A stretch of 64,000 bases of DNA, taken from positions 1-64,000 of the forward strand of contig CBDDBH010000019.1 in the NCBI GenBank assembly GCA_965225625.1, read 5' to 3'. Source of the DNA: CBDDBH01 sp965225625 (GTDB taxonomy: Bacteria; Pseudomonadota; Gammaproteobacteria; JADZEE01). The notes under the pieces were generated by a model, which worked only from the letters and a program-made list of their open reading frames with translations, did no database searches and had not been told where the DNA came from. This document shows, one piece after another, positions 25,281 to 34,008 of this stretch; positions within the stretch are counted from its first letter, which is position 1; each line of letters opens with the position of its first letter. The position numbers and the translations under genes are program-made.

Positions 25281-26537
25281 ATGGCCAGCAAACATCATCA
25301 GATCCTGATTATCGGCGGCGGTGCGGCGGGCATCACCGTTGCCGCCAGCCTGCGGCGTAATACGGGCGGGCGCAATCTCGATATCGCCATCATCGAGCCG
25401 TCGGACGCCCATTATTACCAGCCTGCGCTGACCCTGGTAGGTGCAGGCGCCTACTCGCTGGCCAAAACGCGCCGTGCGGAGAGCACTCTAATCCCCAATG
25501 GTGTCATCTGGCTCAAGGATTCGGCGGCGAGCTTCGACCCCGACAATAACAGCGTGGGCCTGGAGTCTGGAGACTCGGTCACTTATGACTATCTCGTCGT
25601 GTGTCCGGGACTCGTTCTGCATTTCGACAAGATCGAAGGTGTCACCGAGGCACTCGGCAAAGGCGGCGTTTGCAGTAATTATTCTCCCGCCCACGCGGAA
25701 TACACCTGGGAATGTATTAAAGGATTGCAGCGCGGCGGCAAGGCAATATTTACGCAAGCGCCGCTGCCCTTCAAGTGTCCGGGCGCGCCGCAAAAGATTG
25801 CCTATCTCGCCGCGGACTATTTGCGTAAGCAGGGCTTACTCAAAGATTGCAATTTGTCATTTCTGACGCATGCGCCAAGCATGTTCGGGGTGCCGTTTTT
25901 TGCCAAGGAATTGGTCAAGGTAGCTGCCCGTTACGGTATCGACGTCAAATATCAACACAATCTCATCGCATTGGACGGCGCGGCAAAAAAAGCTACATTC
26001 GAAGTTGTCGGTGGCGACAAAGAGGGTGAGAAGTTGACCGTCGACTACGACATGATCCACGTCACGCCGCCACAATCGCCGCCCGAGTTCGTCAGGTCCA
26101 GTGTGCTCGCGAATGAGGGGGGTTGGGTGGACGTGCATAAACACACTATGCAACACGTGAAGTACAACAATGTTTTTGGGCTGGGTGATGTAGCGTCCAC
26201 GCCTAATTCAAAAACCGCGGCCGCCATACGCAAACAGGCGCCAGTGGTCGTGCGCAATCTGCTACAGGTGATGGATGGCGGTACTTTGGAGGAAGGCTAT
26301 GACGGTTATGGGTCGTGTCCGCTGACCACCGCCTACGGCAAAGTCATACTTGCTGAATTCGTTTATGCAGCGAAGGTGACGCCGACATTCCCGCTCGATC
26401 CACGCAAGGAGCGCAGCTCCATGTGGTGGGTGAAAACCACTGGCTTGCCGATCATGTACTGGGATTACATGCTTAAAGGGCATGAGTGGTTTTGGCAGCA
26501 CGACACGAATTTCGTCGAGCCGGAAGAAGCCGCGTAA
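25281..26537 (+). CDS. Sulfide:quinone oxidoreductase, type II (SQOR-like)
   Basis: FAD-dependent membrane-associated enzyme that oxidises sulfide and reduces quinone. The Rossmann motif ILIIGGGAAGITVAASLRR is at residues 8-26. Two cysteine motifs match the redox pair of human SQOR: KCPGAPQKI with Cys166, and GSCPLTTAYGKVILAEF near residue 345. GLGDVASTPNSKTAAA near 305 binds FAD. The C-terminus has aromatic, amphipathic segments suited to the membrane face. At 418 residues it is full length. The ATG at 25281 follows TAGGAGTG. The neighbouring sat suggests sulfur oxidation. Confidence 0.88.
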   Translation: MASKHHQILIIGGGAAGITVAASLRRNTGGRNLDIAIIEPSDAHYYQPALTLVGAGAYSLAKTRRAESTLIPNGVIWLKDSAASFDPDNNSVGLESGDSVTYDYLVVCPGLVLHFDKIEGVTEALGKGGVCSNYSPAHAEYTWECIKGLQRGGKAIFTQAPLPFKCPGAPQKIAYLAADYLRKQGLLKDCNLSFLTHAPSMFGVPFFAKELVKVAARYGIDVKYQHNLIALDGAAKKATFEVVGGDKEGEKLTVDYDMIHVTPPQSPPEFVRSSVLANEGGWVDVHKHTMQHVKYNNVFGLGDVASTPNSKTAAAIRKQAPVVVRNLLQVMDGGTLEEGYDGYGSCPLTTAYGKVILAEFVYAAKVTPTFPLDPRKERSSMWWVKTTGLPIMYWDYMLKGHEWFWQHDTNFVEPEEAA

Positions 26538-26559
26538 TAGCCGCACCGGCGATTTCAGC

Positions 26560-27522
26560 GTGAAGGCCGCACTGTTTAATGATGTCGGGTCGCCGCAAGA
26601 CTTGACGGTAGCTGAGGTAGGGATCCCCAACCCGGGCCCCGAGCAAGTATTAGTTCGTGTCTGCGCGGCTGGCGTGAATCCGGTCGATTGGAAAGTGGCG
26701 ACCGGCGCGCGCAAGCAGATCTTTCCAGTGAGCTATCCGTGGATACCGGGTTGGGACCTGTCGGGTGTGGTGGTGGAACTGGGCGCCAAGGCGACGCGCT
26801 GGCAGCCCGGGGACGCTGTGTTCGGCTATATACGGATGATGGACCGCCAGGTGTGCAATGGCTGTTATGCGGATTACGTCGCCGTGGATGAGACCTTGCT
26901 GGTCGCCAAGCCGGCGCTTCTGTCGCACCCCCAAGCTGCAAGCATTCCACTGGCTGCACAGACCGCACTTTATGGGGTTGAAGACATTGCCAGGCTCGCT
27001 GCCGGGGAAACAATTTTAGTACGCGGCGGCGCCGGTGGGGTTGGCGGCTATGCGATCCAACTTGGTAAACACGCCGGTGCGACTGTCATTGCTACGGCGA
27101 GCGCGGCTAACCATGATTACGTGCGTTCACTCGGCGCGGACCATTTCATTGATTACCATGTGCATGACGTTGTGGACGAAACCTTGAAGTTGTGTCGATT
27201 GGGGGTAGATGTCCTATTCGATTGCGCCGGTACGGATGATGTTGATGAGCATCTCGCGGCTGTGCGCGCGGGCGGACGCGCCGTCACGATTGCGGGTATG
27301 CCGAGTTCGGACGCGGTAACTGCCCGAGGTTTATCAATGGGACGCCGTATAATTCTCGACGCGGACGCTTCTAGACTGCAGTGCATCGTTGATTTGATTG
27401 AGGCGGGAAGTGTACGCCCGCTGCCGATCGAGGAACTGCCACTCGCTCACGCAGCGCAAGCGCTGACGCGAAGTAAAGCTGGACACACACGTGGTAAGTT
27501 AGTTCTCAATATCTCCGACTAA
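26560..27522 (+). CDS. Zinc-independent medium-chain NADPH:quinone reductase / alcohol dehydrogenase family protein
   Basis: A 320-residue MDR-superfamily oxidoreductase. The GroES-like N-terminal half is followed by an NAD(P)-binding LVRGGAGGVGGYAIQLGKHAGATV motif near residue 150 and FDCAGTDDVDEHL near 220. The catalytic and structural zinc cysteines of true alcohol dehydrogenases are not in place, which favours a quinone or enone reductase. GTG at 26560 is the start because conservation begins at VKAALFNDVG; the longer frame overlaps the SQOR gene. It is followed by an aldo/keto reductase gene. Confidence 0.82.
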   Translation: MKAALFNDVGSPQDLTVAEVGIPNPGPEQVLVRVCAAGVNPVDWKVATGARKQIFPVSYPWIPGWDLSGVVVELGAKATRWQPGDAVFGYIRMMDRQVCNGCYADYVAVDETLLVAKPALLSHPQAASIPLAAQTALYGVEDIARLAAGETILVRGGAGGVGGYAIQLGKHAGATVIATASAANHDYVRSLGADHFIDYHVHDVVDETLKLCRLGVDVLFDCAGTDDVDEHLAAVRAGGRAVTIAGMPSSDAVTARGLSMGRRIILDADASRLQCIVDLIEAGSVRPLPIEELPLAHAAQALTRSKAGHTRGKLVLNISD

Positions 27523-27536
27523 ACAAAAGGAAGGCC

Positions 27537-28520
27537 ATGCGAAAAAAAGAACTTGGAGCGACCGGCGAGCAGATATCGGCGCTGGGTTTAGGCTGCATGG
27601 GTATGGTCGGCTGGTATGGCACTCGCGATGACACGGAAGCTCAGGCTACACTCGATCGGGCGTTGGAACTTGGCGTTACCCATCTGGATACGGCGGCGGT
27701 TTATCAAGATGGCGAAAACGAGAAATTTGTAGGCGCTGCTATTGCGGGTCGTCGTGATCAAGTGTTTCTGGCTACCAAATGCGGTTTTGCGCGAAATGCG
27801 GACGGCACTACCCGCATCGACAACCACCCGGACACGGTCAAACAATCGTGCGATGAAAGTCTGCAGCGACTAGGCGTCGACATGATCGATTTGTTCTATC
27901 TACATCGCATAGATCCGCAAGTACCGGTAGAAGATTCGGTCGGGGCGATGTCGGATTTGGTTGCTGCCGGCAAGATCCGCTATGTCGGCTTGTCGGAAGC
28001 AGGTGCCGACAGCGTCCGTCGCGGCCACGCCACGCACCCAATCGCGGCGCTGCAAAACGAGTATTCGTTATGGACGCGCGACCCTGAGGACGAGATCCTG
28101 GCAGTTTGCCGTGAACTGAAGATCTCACTGGTTGCTTACAGCCCGCTTGGTCGGGCGTTCCTGACCGGCGCCATCAAAGGATTACAGGACTTGCCGGAGA
28201 ACGACAACCGACGGCGGCACCCGCGTTTCCAGGACGACAATGCGCCGCAAAATCTGGATTTCGTGAGCCGGCTGCGGGACTTGGCGGTGGCGCGAAATTG
28301 CACACCGGCGCAGCTTGCGATTGCCTGGGTCATGGCGCAAGGCGATGACGTATTTCCGATCCCAGGAACGAAGAAACGAAAGTATCTGGAAGATAATCTT
28401 GGTGCTTTAGACGTTCAGTTGAGTGACGAGGACTTAGCCGAGATAGCCAGTGCACTGCCTCGCGACGCAGTACACGGGGCCCGCTATCCTCAGCCGATGA
28501 TGGACAAGGTTAACCGCTAA
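27537..28520 (+). CDS. Aldo/keto reductase
   Basis: A 327-residue NADPH-dependent reductase of the AKR superfamily, close to the AKR13 / YhdN-type group. Catalytic residues can be placed: Asp in HLDTAAVYQ with Tyr four residues later, Lys in LATKCG and His in FYLHRIDP. The cofactor-binding IPGTKKRKYLEDNLGAL segment is near residue 280. Substrates are typically aldehydes or methylglyoxal. The ATG at 27537 follows an AAGGAAGG ribosome site, 14 bases after the preceding oxidoreductase, so the two genes form a short operon. Confidence 0.9.
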   Translation: MRKKELGATGEQISALGLGCMGMVGWYGTRDDTEAQATLDRALELGVTHLDTAAVYQDGENEKFVGAAIAGRRDQVFLATKCGFARNADGTTRIDNHPDTVKQSCDESLQRLGVDMIDLFYLHRIDPQVPVEDSVGAMSDLVAAGKIRYVGLSEAGADSVRRGHATHPIAALQNEYSLWTRDPEDEILAVCRELKISLVAYSPLGRAFLTGAIKGLQDLPENDNRRRHPRFQDDNAPQNLDFVSRLRDLAVARNCTPAQLAIAWVMAQGDDVFPIPGTKKRKYLEDNLGALDVQLSDEDLAEIASALPRDAVHGARYPQPMMDKVNR

Positions 28521-28527
28521 CGACGGG

Positions 28528-29724
28528 TTAATCGATTATCAGCCAGCGCTGCGCGGCGAATGCCAACATGCCGCTGGTCAGCATCACAGTGGCCAGCGGC
28601 ATGGCTGAGCCGTCATGCAACCAACCCACCAGGAAAGCGCCGAGAGCGCCGACCCCGAACTGCACGGCGCTGAGTAAAGCTGAGGCTGCGCCGGCGCGCT
28701 CGCTATGATGCTGCATCGCCCCGGCGGCGGCATTCGGTGAGATTAACGCGACTGCACCCAGTGCGCAGCATATCGGCACGTAGAGACCAAACAGTCCGCC
28801 GATTTCAAATTGTGCCGCCGTGTAAATCAAGACGCCGGCAAACGCGGAGATTGTACTGCCAACGGCCAACATCTTGCGGAACCCGAGCCGCATAACCAGC
28901 CGGCTGTTCAGCCAGGCGCCGACGATCAACGCGCAGGCAGCCAAGCCGAATAGAAAACCAAAATGGTGCGGGGCAACGCCAAACAGTTCGATAGTGACGA
29001 AGGCGGAACCAGCTACGAACGCAAATAAACCCGCGAAAACAAACGCACTTGTCAGCGCGAAGCCTAAATAGCGCTTATCGCGAAGCAAACGGCCATAGGC
29101 GAAAAATGCGTGGGCAATGCTGGTCGTTTGGCGCTGTGTGTGCGTTTCCCTGACAATCACGACGAAGATAGTCAGGCACAACACGCCGTATGCGACGAGC
29201 AACCAAAAAATGCTGCGCCAGCCAAACCACAGCAGCACGTAGCCGCCCACGATTGGCGCAACAACAGGTGCAGTCACCACGACACTCTGGATCATCGCGA
29301 GCATGCGCGGGGCTTTATCCATGCCGTATAGATCACGAACGATTGCTCGCGAAATCACCGGGCCACCGCCACCGCCTAGCCCCTGCAGTAGTCGCAATGC
29401 GAGAAAATTGTCTAGATTGGTCGTAACGGCACACAACACACTCGAGAGACAGAACAATGTCAGGGCGGTAATGAGGATTGGTATTCGCCCAAAGCGATCC
29501 GAAAGTGGCCCGTAGACCAATGGGGCAAATCCAAATCCGACCAGAAACGCGCTTACTGAGTGTTGAACGTCCGCGGTGCTCGATCTGAAATCAACAGCTA
29601 TGCTGGGGATCCCCGGCAGGTACATGTCAATGGAAAACGAGCCTAACCCACCTAGCAGAGAAAGCAGAAAAACCATCTGCAACTCTGTCAGATGCGTGCT
29701 GCGCATGTCAGCAGATTTGGACAT
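28528..29724 (-). CDS. MFS drug exporter, Bcr/CflA family
   Basis: A 398-residue major-facilitator protein with about twelve membrane segments. It has the loop 2-3 signature YGPLSDRFGRIPIL near residue 70 and the Bcr/CflA-type N-terminus SIDMYLPGIPSIA near 32. LLQGLGGGGGPVISRAIVRD near 115 also fits this family. The export substrate cannot be named; relatives handle bicyclomycin, chloramphenicol or sulfonamides. It is convergent with the aldo/keto reductase, seven bases apart. ATG 29724 is used; ATG 29706 is an alternative. Confidence 0.88.
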   Translation of the reverse strand: MSKSADMRSTHLTELQMVFLLSLLGGLGSFSIDMYLPGIPSIAVDFRSSTADVQHSVSAFLVGFGFAPLVYGPLSDRFGRIPILITALTLFCLSSVLCAVTTNLDNFLALRLLQGLGGGGGPVISRAIVRDLYGMDKAPRMLAMIQSVVVTAPVVAPIVGGYVLLWFGWRSIFWLLVAYGVLCLTIFVVIVRETHTQRQTTSIAHAFFAYGRLLRDKRYLGFALTSAFVFAGLFAFVAGSAFVTIELFGVAPHHFGFLFGLAACALIVGAWLNSRLVMRLGFRKMLAVGSTISAFAGVLIYTAAQFEIGGLFGLYVPICCALGAVALISPNAAAGAMQHHSERAGAASALLSAVQFGVGALGAFLVGWLHDGSAMPLATVMLTSGMLAFAAQRWLIID

Positions 29725-29871
29725 GAGGGGATGAGCCGCCTTGGCGCGTTGTACGTGAACCTGATCGGATCACCGAGCCAAGCAGTGTGCAAAGGGTTGT
29801 GGTGTTAGCTGGAGAGAATGGCGGCTGCCGCTAGCGCTTGGTGCCGCTTGGAACAAGAAAACTGCGCGTAT

Positions 29872-31131
29872 TCAAGAACGCTTCATAAGGTCGAAAAATT
29901 CGGCATTGGTTTTCGTGCCTTTAAGGCGCTCCAACAGGAATTCCATTGCCCCAAGTTCGTCCATGGGATGTAACAGCTTTCTGAGGATCCACATTTTCTG
30001 CAACTCGTCTGCCTTGGTCAGCAGTTCCTCGCGACGCGTTCCCGAACGGTTGATGTTGAATGAGGGAAATATTCGTTTCTCAGAAATTTTCCGGTCCAGA
30101 TGAATTTCACAATTACCCGTACCCTTGAATTCCTCATAGATGACGTCATCCATGCGCGAACCCGTTTCAACCAAGGCCGTCGCAAGTATGGTCAAACTTC
30201 CACCTTCTTCGATATTGCGCGCTGCGCCGAAAAAGCGCTTTGGCCGCTGTAGCGCATTGGCGTCAACACCGCCGGTGAGCACTTTGCCCGAAGAGGGAAC
30301 AACCGTGTTGTAGGCGCGTGCCAGTCGCGTTATTGAATCGAGCAATATGACTACATCCTTCTTGTGCTCAACCAGACGCCTCGCTTTTTCGATGACCATT
30401 TCAGCGACCTGCACGTGGCGGCTCGCCGGTTCGTCAAAGGTGCTTGAGATCACTTCGCCGCGGACCGTGCGTCGCATCTCCGTGACCTCTTCCGGGCGTT
30501 CATCGATGAGCAGCACCATCATGAAACACTCCGGATGATTGTGCTCAATCGAATGCGCAACACTTTGCAGCAACATGGTTTTACCGGCTTTGGGCGGAGA
30601 CACGATTAATCCACGTTGGCCCTTGCCGATGGGCGCAATCAGATCGATTACGCGGGGTGTCAGGTCCTCGGTGCTGCCGTTGCCGACCTCCAGCGTCATT
30701 CGTTGGTTCGCAAATAACGGTGTGAGGTTTTCGAATAGAACTTTGTGCTTTGCGCTTTCAGGCTTCTCATAATTAATCATGCTCACCTTGAGCAGCGCGA
30801 AATAGCGTTCACCGTCCTTAGGCGGGCGAATTTTGCCGGAAACCGTATCTCCTGTTCGGAGATTGAAACGGCGGATCTGACTGGGTGACACGTAAATGTC
30901 GTCCGGCCCTGCTAGATAAGAGGAATCCGCCGAGCGCAGGAAACCGAATCCGTCTTGCAGGATTTCCAACACACCGTCACCGGATATGTCTTCACCCTTT
31001 TTAGCATGGGCTTTGAGAATGCCAAAGATGACATCTTGTTTGCGCGATCTGGCGACACCATCCAAACCAAGTTCGTCTGCAATCGCAACCAAATCTGCGG
31101 GAGGTTTCAGTTTAAGCTCTGAGAGGTTCAT
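29872..31131 (-). CDS. rho: Transcription termination factor Rho
   Basis: Hexameric RNA-dependent ATPase that terminates transcription. The 419 residues start with the Rho N-terminal helical domain (MNLSELKLKPPADLVAIA), then the cold-shock-like RNA-binding domain (DGFGFLRSADSSYLAGPDDIYVS near 60). Walker A is SPPKAGKTMLL near residue 178 and Walker B VILLDSITRLARAYNT near 260. The C-terminal ELLTKADELQKMWILRKLL block is typical. I use the ATG at 31131, which matches the E. coli start; the longer frame adds unconserved residues. It lies downstream of trxA, with a 162-base leader between them. Confidence 0.97.
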   Translation of the reverse strand: MNLSELKLKPPADLVAIADELGLDGVARSRKQDVIFGILKAHAKKGEDISGDGVLEILQDGFGFLRSADSSYLAGPDDIYVSPSQIRRFNLRTGDTVSGKIRPPKDGERYFALLKVSMINYEKPESAKHKVLFENLTPLFANQRMTLEVGNGSTEDLTPRVIDLIAPIGKGQRGLIVSPPKAGKTMLLQSVAHSIEHNHPECFMMVLLIDERPEEVTEMRRTVRGEVISSTFDEPASRHVQVAEMVIEKARRLVEHKKDVVILLDSITRLARAYNTVVPSSGKVLTGGVDANALQRPKRFFGAARNIEEGGSLTILATALVETGSRMDDVIYEEFKGTGNCEIHLDRKISEKRIFPSFNINRSGTRREELLTKADELQKMWILRKLLHPMDELGAMEFLLERLKGTKTNAEFFDLMKRS

Positions 31132-31293
31132 ATCTTCAACGTTTTCAGGAAGGCAAAATTCAACACGGATCAAACCCGTGGCGGGAAAGGAATGTTTCGG
31201 CTTTTATGAAGAAACCTGGGTAGGAAGCTCAGGTACTACAAATGACGATAGCATGCGCCTCCAGCTTCGTCTACCCCTAACGGGTACGAGTTT

Positions 31294-31620
31294 CTATAGG
31301 TTGTTATCAATAAATTCTGTGAGATCGGATTTGGACAGCGCTCCGACCTTGGTCGCGGCAACGGCGCCGTCTTTAAAGATCATTAATGTTGGTATGCCGC
31401 GAATATTATGTTTTTGCGGGGTAAGGGGGTTTTCGTCGACATTGAGTTTGACGATTCGGAGCTTATCAACGTAATCCTGCGAGATTTCATCGATCAGGGG
31501 TGCAATCATTTTGCACGGCCCGCACCATTCTGCCCAGTAGTCTACGAGCACAGGAGTGTCTGCGTTTATAACGTCTTGTTCGAATGAATCATCGGTTACA
31601 GCGACGATGTTGGTGCTCAT
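31294..31620 (-). CDS. trxA: Thioredoxin 1
   Basis: Small dithiol oxidoreductase that keeps cytosolic proteins reduced. The active site is Trp-Cys33-Gly-Pro-Cys36-Lys, with the conserved cis-Pro in IRGIPTLMIFKDG near residue 76. At 108 residues it is the standard length. It precedes rho on the same strand and is divergent from rhlB, the classical gammaproteobacterial rhlB / trxA-rho arrangement. Confidence 0.97.
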   Translation of the reverse strand: MSTNIVAVTDDSFEQDVINADTPVLVDYWAEWCGPCKMIAPLIDEISQDYVDKLRIVKLNVDENPLTPQKHNIRGIPTLMIFKDGAVAATKVGALSKSDLTEFIDNNL

Positions 31621-31811
31621 TTATTCTGTTTGGCTCACAAGCAGGCGGGTAAGGCGGCCATTTCAGACGAAAGCCGACAAAAATGCAAGCTGCGCAGACA
31701 AAATTGGAACGTGGCGACAGTGTCACTCGGCGTTGCCTTTGCATTCGGATCAGCGCGCTTTGAGACACACCGGTAAGAAATGTGGCCCACTTAGGTTATG
31801 CTAGCGCGCAC

Positions 31812-33068
31812 ATGGAAGAACTATTAACGACGACACAACTCAACGAAATCGGCCTGCATCCGCTGTTGCTGAGAGGCCTGGAAAACGCCGCTTTCACTCA
31901 CTGCACACCCATTCAAGAGGCCACATTGCCGCTGGCATTGTCCGGACGGGACGTTACCGGACAGGCCCAAACAGGCACTGGTAAGACCGCTGCGTTTCTA
32001 CTCGCGCTCATGGATCGGCTATTGCGGGACGAGCAAAATCCCACTGCCGCCGGTCCGCGTCTGCGGGCAGTGGTCCTGGCTCCGACGCGTGAACTAGCCA
32101 TCCAAATTCATAAAGATGCGTTAACGCTGGGCGGTGAAACCGGGCTGGTGTTTGGGCTTGTGTACGGCGGGGTCGATTACGACAAACAACGTTCGATGTT
32201 GGAAGCGGGCATAGACGTTTTGATTGGCACTCCCGGGCGGGTGATTGATTATTACAAGCAACACATTTTCGATTTGAGCTTAGTACAAGTGCTGGTACTC
32301 GACGAAGCGGATCGGATGTTTGATCTCGGTTTCATTCGAGACATTCGCTATCTGTTACGACGCCTGCCCAAGCCCACCGAACGGCTTAGCATGCTGTTTT
32401 CTGCGACCCTGTCTCAGCGTGTACACGAACTCGCTTACGAGCATATGAACAACCCGCAAGCGATCGAGGTAGTCACCGATAGCGTTACCGTAGACACAGT
32501 TACGCAATTGCTCTACCACGTCGAAACGCCCGAAAAAATTCCCCTGCTGCTCGGATTGCTGAAAAAGCACAATCCGGTCAGGACATTGATTTTTAGCAAC
32601 ACCAAACGGGTTGCCGATGAGGTCGGCGATTACCTGGAAGCGAACGGTTTCCATGCGGCCACTTTGTCCGGAGATGTCCCGCAACGTAAGCGCCAACGTT
32701 TGATTGTCGACTTTGCGACCGGTGCGCTGCCGTTCCTGGTTGCGACTGATGTGGCTGCCCGCGGCCTGCACATCCCCGGAGTGAGTCACGTCATTAATTT
32801 TGACTTGCCCCACAACGAGGAAGACTACGTTCATCGCATCGGGCGCACCGCTAGAGGAGGGGAAAGCGGCGACGCGATTAGCCTGGCTTGTGAGCAGTAC
32901 GTTTTTTCTTTAATGAAAATTGAGGAATTTATTGGTCACAAAATCCCGACCGCGAAGTTCAGCGATGACATGCTGGTAGAACCGCTACGGCCAGCGAGGA
33001 AAAGCCGCAAAAACCACGGCGCTCAAGGCAATACCCGAAAACGGAATTCTGGTCGACGCCGCAACTAA
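31812..33068 (+). CDS. rhlB: DEAD-box ATP-dependent RNA helicase RhlB
   Basis: RNA helicase that in enterics works with RNase E in the degradosome. Motifs run in order: Q-motif region with CTPIQEATLPLAL, AQTGTGKTAAF, PTRELAIQI, TPGR, DEADRMFDLGF, SATLSQ, then ATDVAARGLHI and HRIGRTARGG. A Lys/Arg-rich tail of about 30 residues ends the 418-residue protein. I use the ATG at 31812; the upstream frame adds ten unconserved residues. Position opposite trxA-rho supports the RhlB assignment over other DEAD helicases. Confidence 0.93.
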   Translation: MEELLTTTQLNEIGLHPLLLRGLENAAFTHCTPIQEATLPLALSGRDVTGQAQTGTGKTAAFLLALMDRLLRDEQNPTAAGPRLRAVVLAPTRELAIQIHKDALTLGGETGLVFGLVYGGVDYDKQRSMLEAGIDVLIGTPGRVIDYYKQHIFDLSLVQVLVLDEADRMFDLGFIRDIRYLLRRLPKPTERLSMLFSATLSQRVHELAYEHMNNPQAIEVVTDSVTVDTVTQLLYHVETPEKIPLLLGLLKKHNPVRTLIFSNTKRVADEVGDYLEANGFHAATLSGDVPQRKRQRLIVDFATGALPFLVATDVAARGLHIPGVSHVINFDLPHNEEDYVHRIGRTARGGESGDAISLACEQYVFSLMKIEEFIGHKIPTAKFSDDMLVEPLRPARKSRKNHGAQGNTRKRNSGRRRN

Positions 33069-33099
33069 CAGCTTTCAGTAGCTCGGCCGCTGTTTCGGG

Positions 33100-33774
33100 C
33101 TAGCTGCTAATCAAGCGTGTGCGGATGAATCCGCCGATATCGCTGATTTCTTCTGCGCACACTGCGTGTGCCATCGGGTAATCATGCCAATCGACCTGGT
33201 AGCCGCGCTCTTGTAGTTGATCTCTGGAGCGTTCACCCACGGACGCAACAATGAGGGGATCATCAATGCCGTGCGCCATAAAGATAGGCGTGTCCAAATT
33301 ACTCAGGTGTGCTTCGGTGGCCAAGCGCTCGGCGAGAACAAGGTAGCAGGATAAAGCGCAGATCCCTGCCAACGGCACGGAATAGCGCAGCCCACAATAT
33401 AACGCGATTGCGCCACCTTGCGAGAAACCGGCCAGCATAATCCGGTTTGCCGGGATCCCGCTGGAACGTTCGTTCTGAACCAGTTCTGCGATGGAGCTGG
33501 AAGAACTGACTATACCGTCCACATCCGGTTCCGTGCCGGTGTTCAGCGCTTTTACGTCATACCAGCCGCGCATTGACATACCCTGGTTAAGGGTAATTGT
33601 ACGAACCGGGGCATGCGGAAATATGAACCGGATCCCGTGGTTGCTCGGCAGACCCAGTTGCGTGACTATAGGCAGGAAATCACTGCCGTCAGCTCCCAAT
33701 CCGTGCATCCAGATAACGGTAGCGTCATGGCGACCCGGAGGTGCGACCAGGATGGTTTCAAGTTGTTCTGGCAT
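33100..33774 (-). CDS. Carboxylesterase / phospholipase, alpha/beta hydrolase
   Basis: A 224-residue cytosolic esterase of the phospholipase/carboxylesterase family (AB hydrolase 2). The triad is visible: Ser in GFSQGGAIALY near residue 115, Asp in HGIDDPLI near 168, and His in YPMAHAVCAEE near 200. The oxyanion-side WMHGLGADGSDF motif is near residue 21. I use the ATG at 33774; the frame remains open for 90 more codons but these have no conservation and overlap the lptM region on the other strand. Convergent with rhlB. Confidence 0.9.
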   Translation of the reverse strand: MPEQLETILVAPPGRHDATVIWMHGLGADGSDFLPIVTQLGLPSNHGIRFIFPHAPVRTITLNQGMSMRGWYDVKALNTGTEPDVDGIVSSSSSIAELVQNERSSGIPANRIMLAGFSQGGAIALYCGLRYSVPLAGICALSCYLVLAERLATEAHLSNLDTPIFMAHGIDDPLIVASVGERSRDQLQERGYQVDWHDYPMAHAVCAEEISDIGGFIRTRLISS

Positions 33775-33872
33775 GTTACAGACACTCTTGCTCCGATTGG
33801 TTGCGCGACACTTTACCACGTAATCCATGCTCTTCGGATGTGTTATCCTGCGATGCGTAGCAGGCCAAGCAA

Positions 33873-34007
33873 ATGATTTTTTCTCACACACTTTTCCGCA
33901 CGTTGGTGATAATACTTGCACTGGCATGCGCTCAGGGCTGCGGCCAAAAAGGCGATTTATTTCTCCCCGACGAGGAAGCCGCCTTGCATAACTCCCGCTT
34001 CGGCTGA
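33873..34007 (+). CDS. lptM: LptM-like (YifL) small lipoprotein
   Basis: A 44-residue lipoprotein: a signal with hydrophobic TLVIILALACA, a lipobox ending at Cys23 (AQGC), then GQKGDLFLPDE. This CGQKG-x-L-x-LP pattern is that of YifL/LptM, which in E. coli helps the LptD-LptE complex mature in the outer membrane. The gene ends one base before the lysA start, and a lipoprotein of this type directly before lysA or dapF is a recurring proteobacterial arrangement. The best ATG is 33873. Too short for routine gene callers. Confidence 0.85.
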   Translation: MIFSHTLFRTLVIILALACAQGCGQKGDLFLPDEEAALHNSRFG

Positions 34008-34008
34008 A

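Noticed and set aside
26151..26164. CACGTGAA core resembling half of a parS site
   Set aside because: Only one half matches the 16-bp palindromic consensus, it lies in the SQOR coding sequence, and it is far from parAB.
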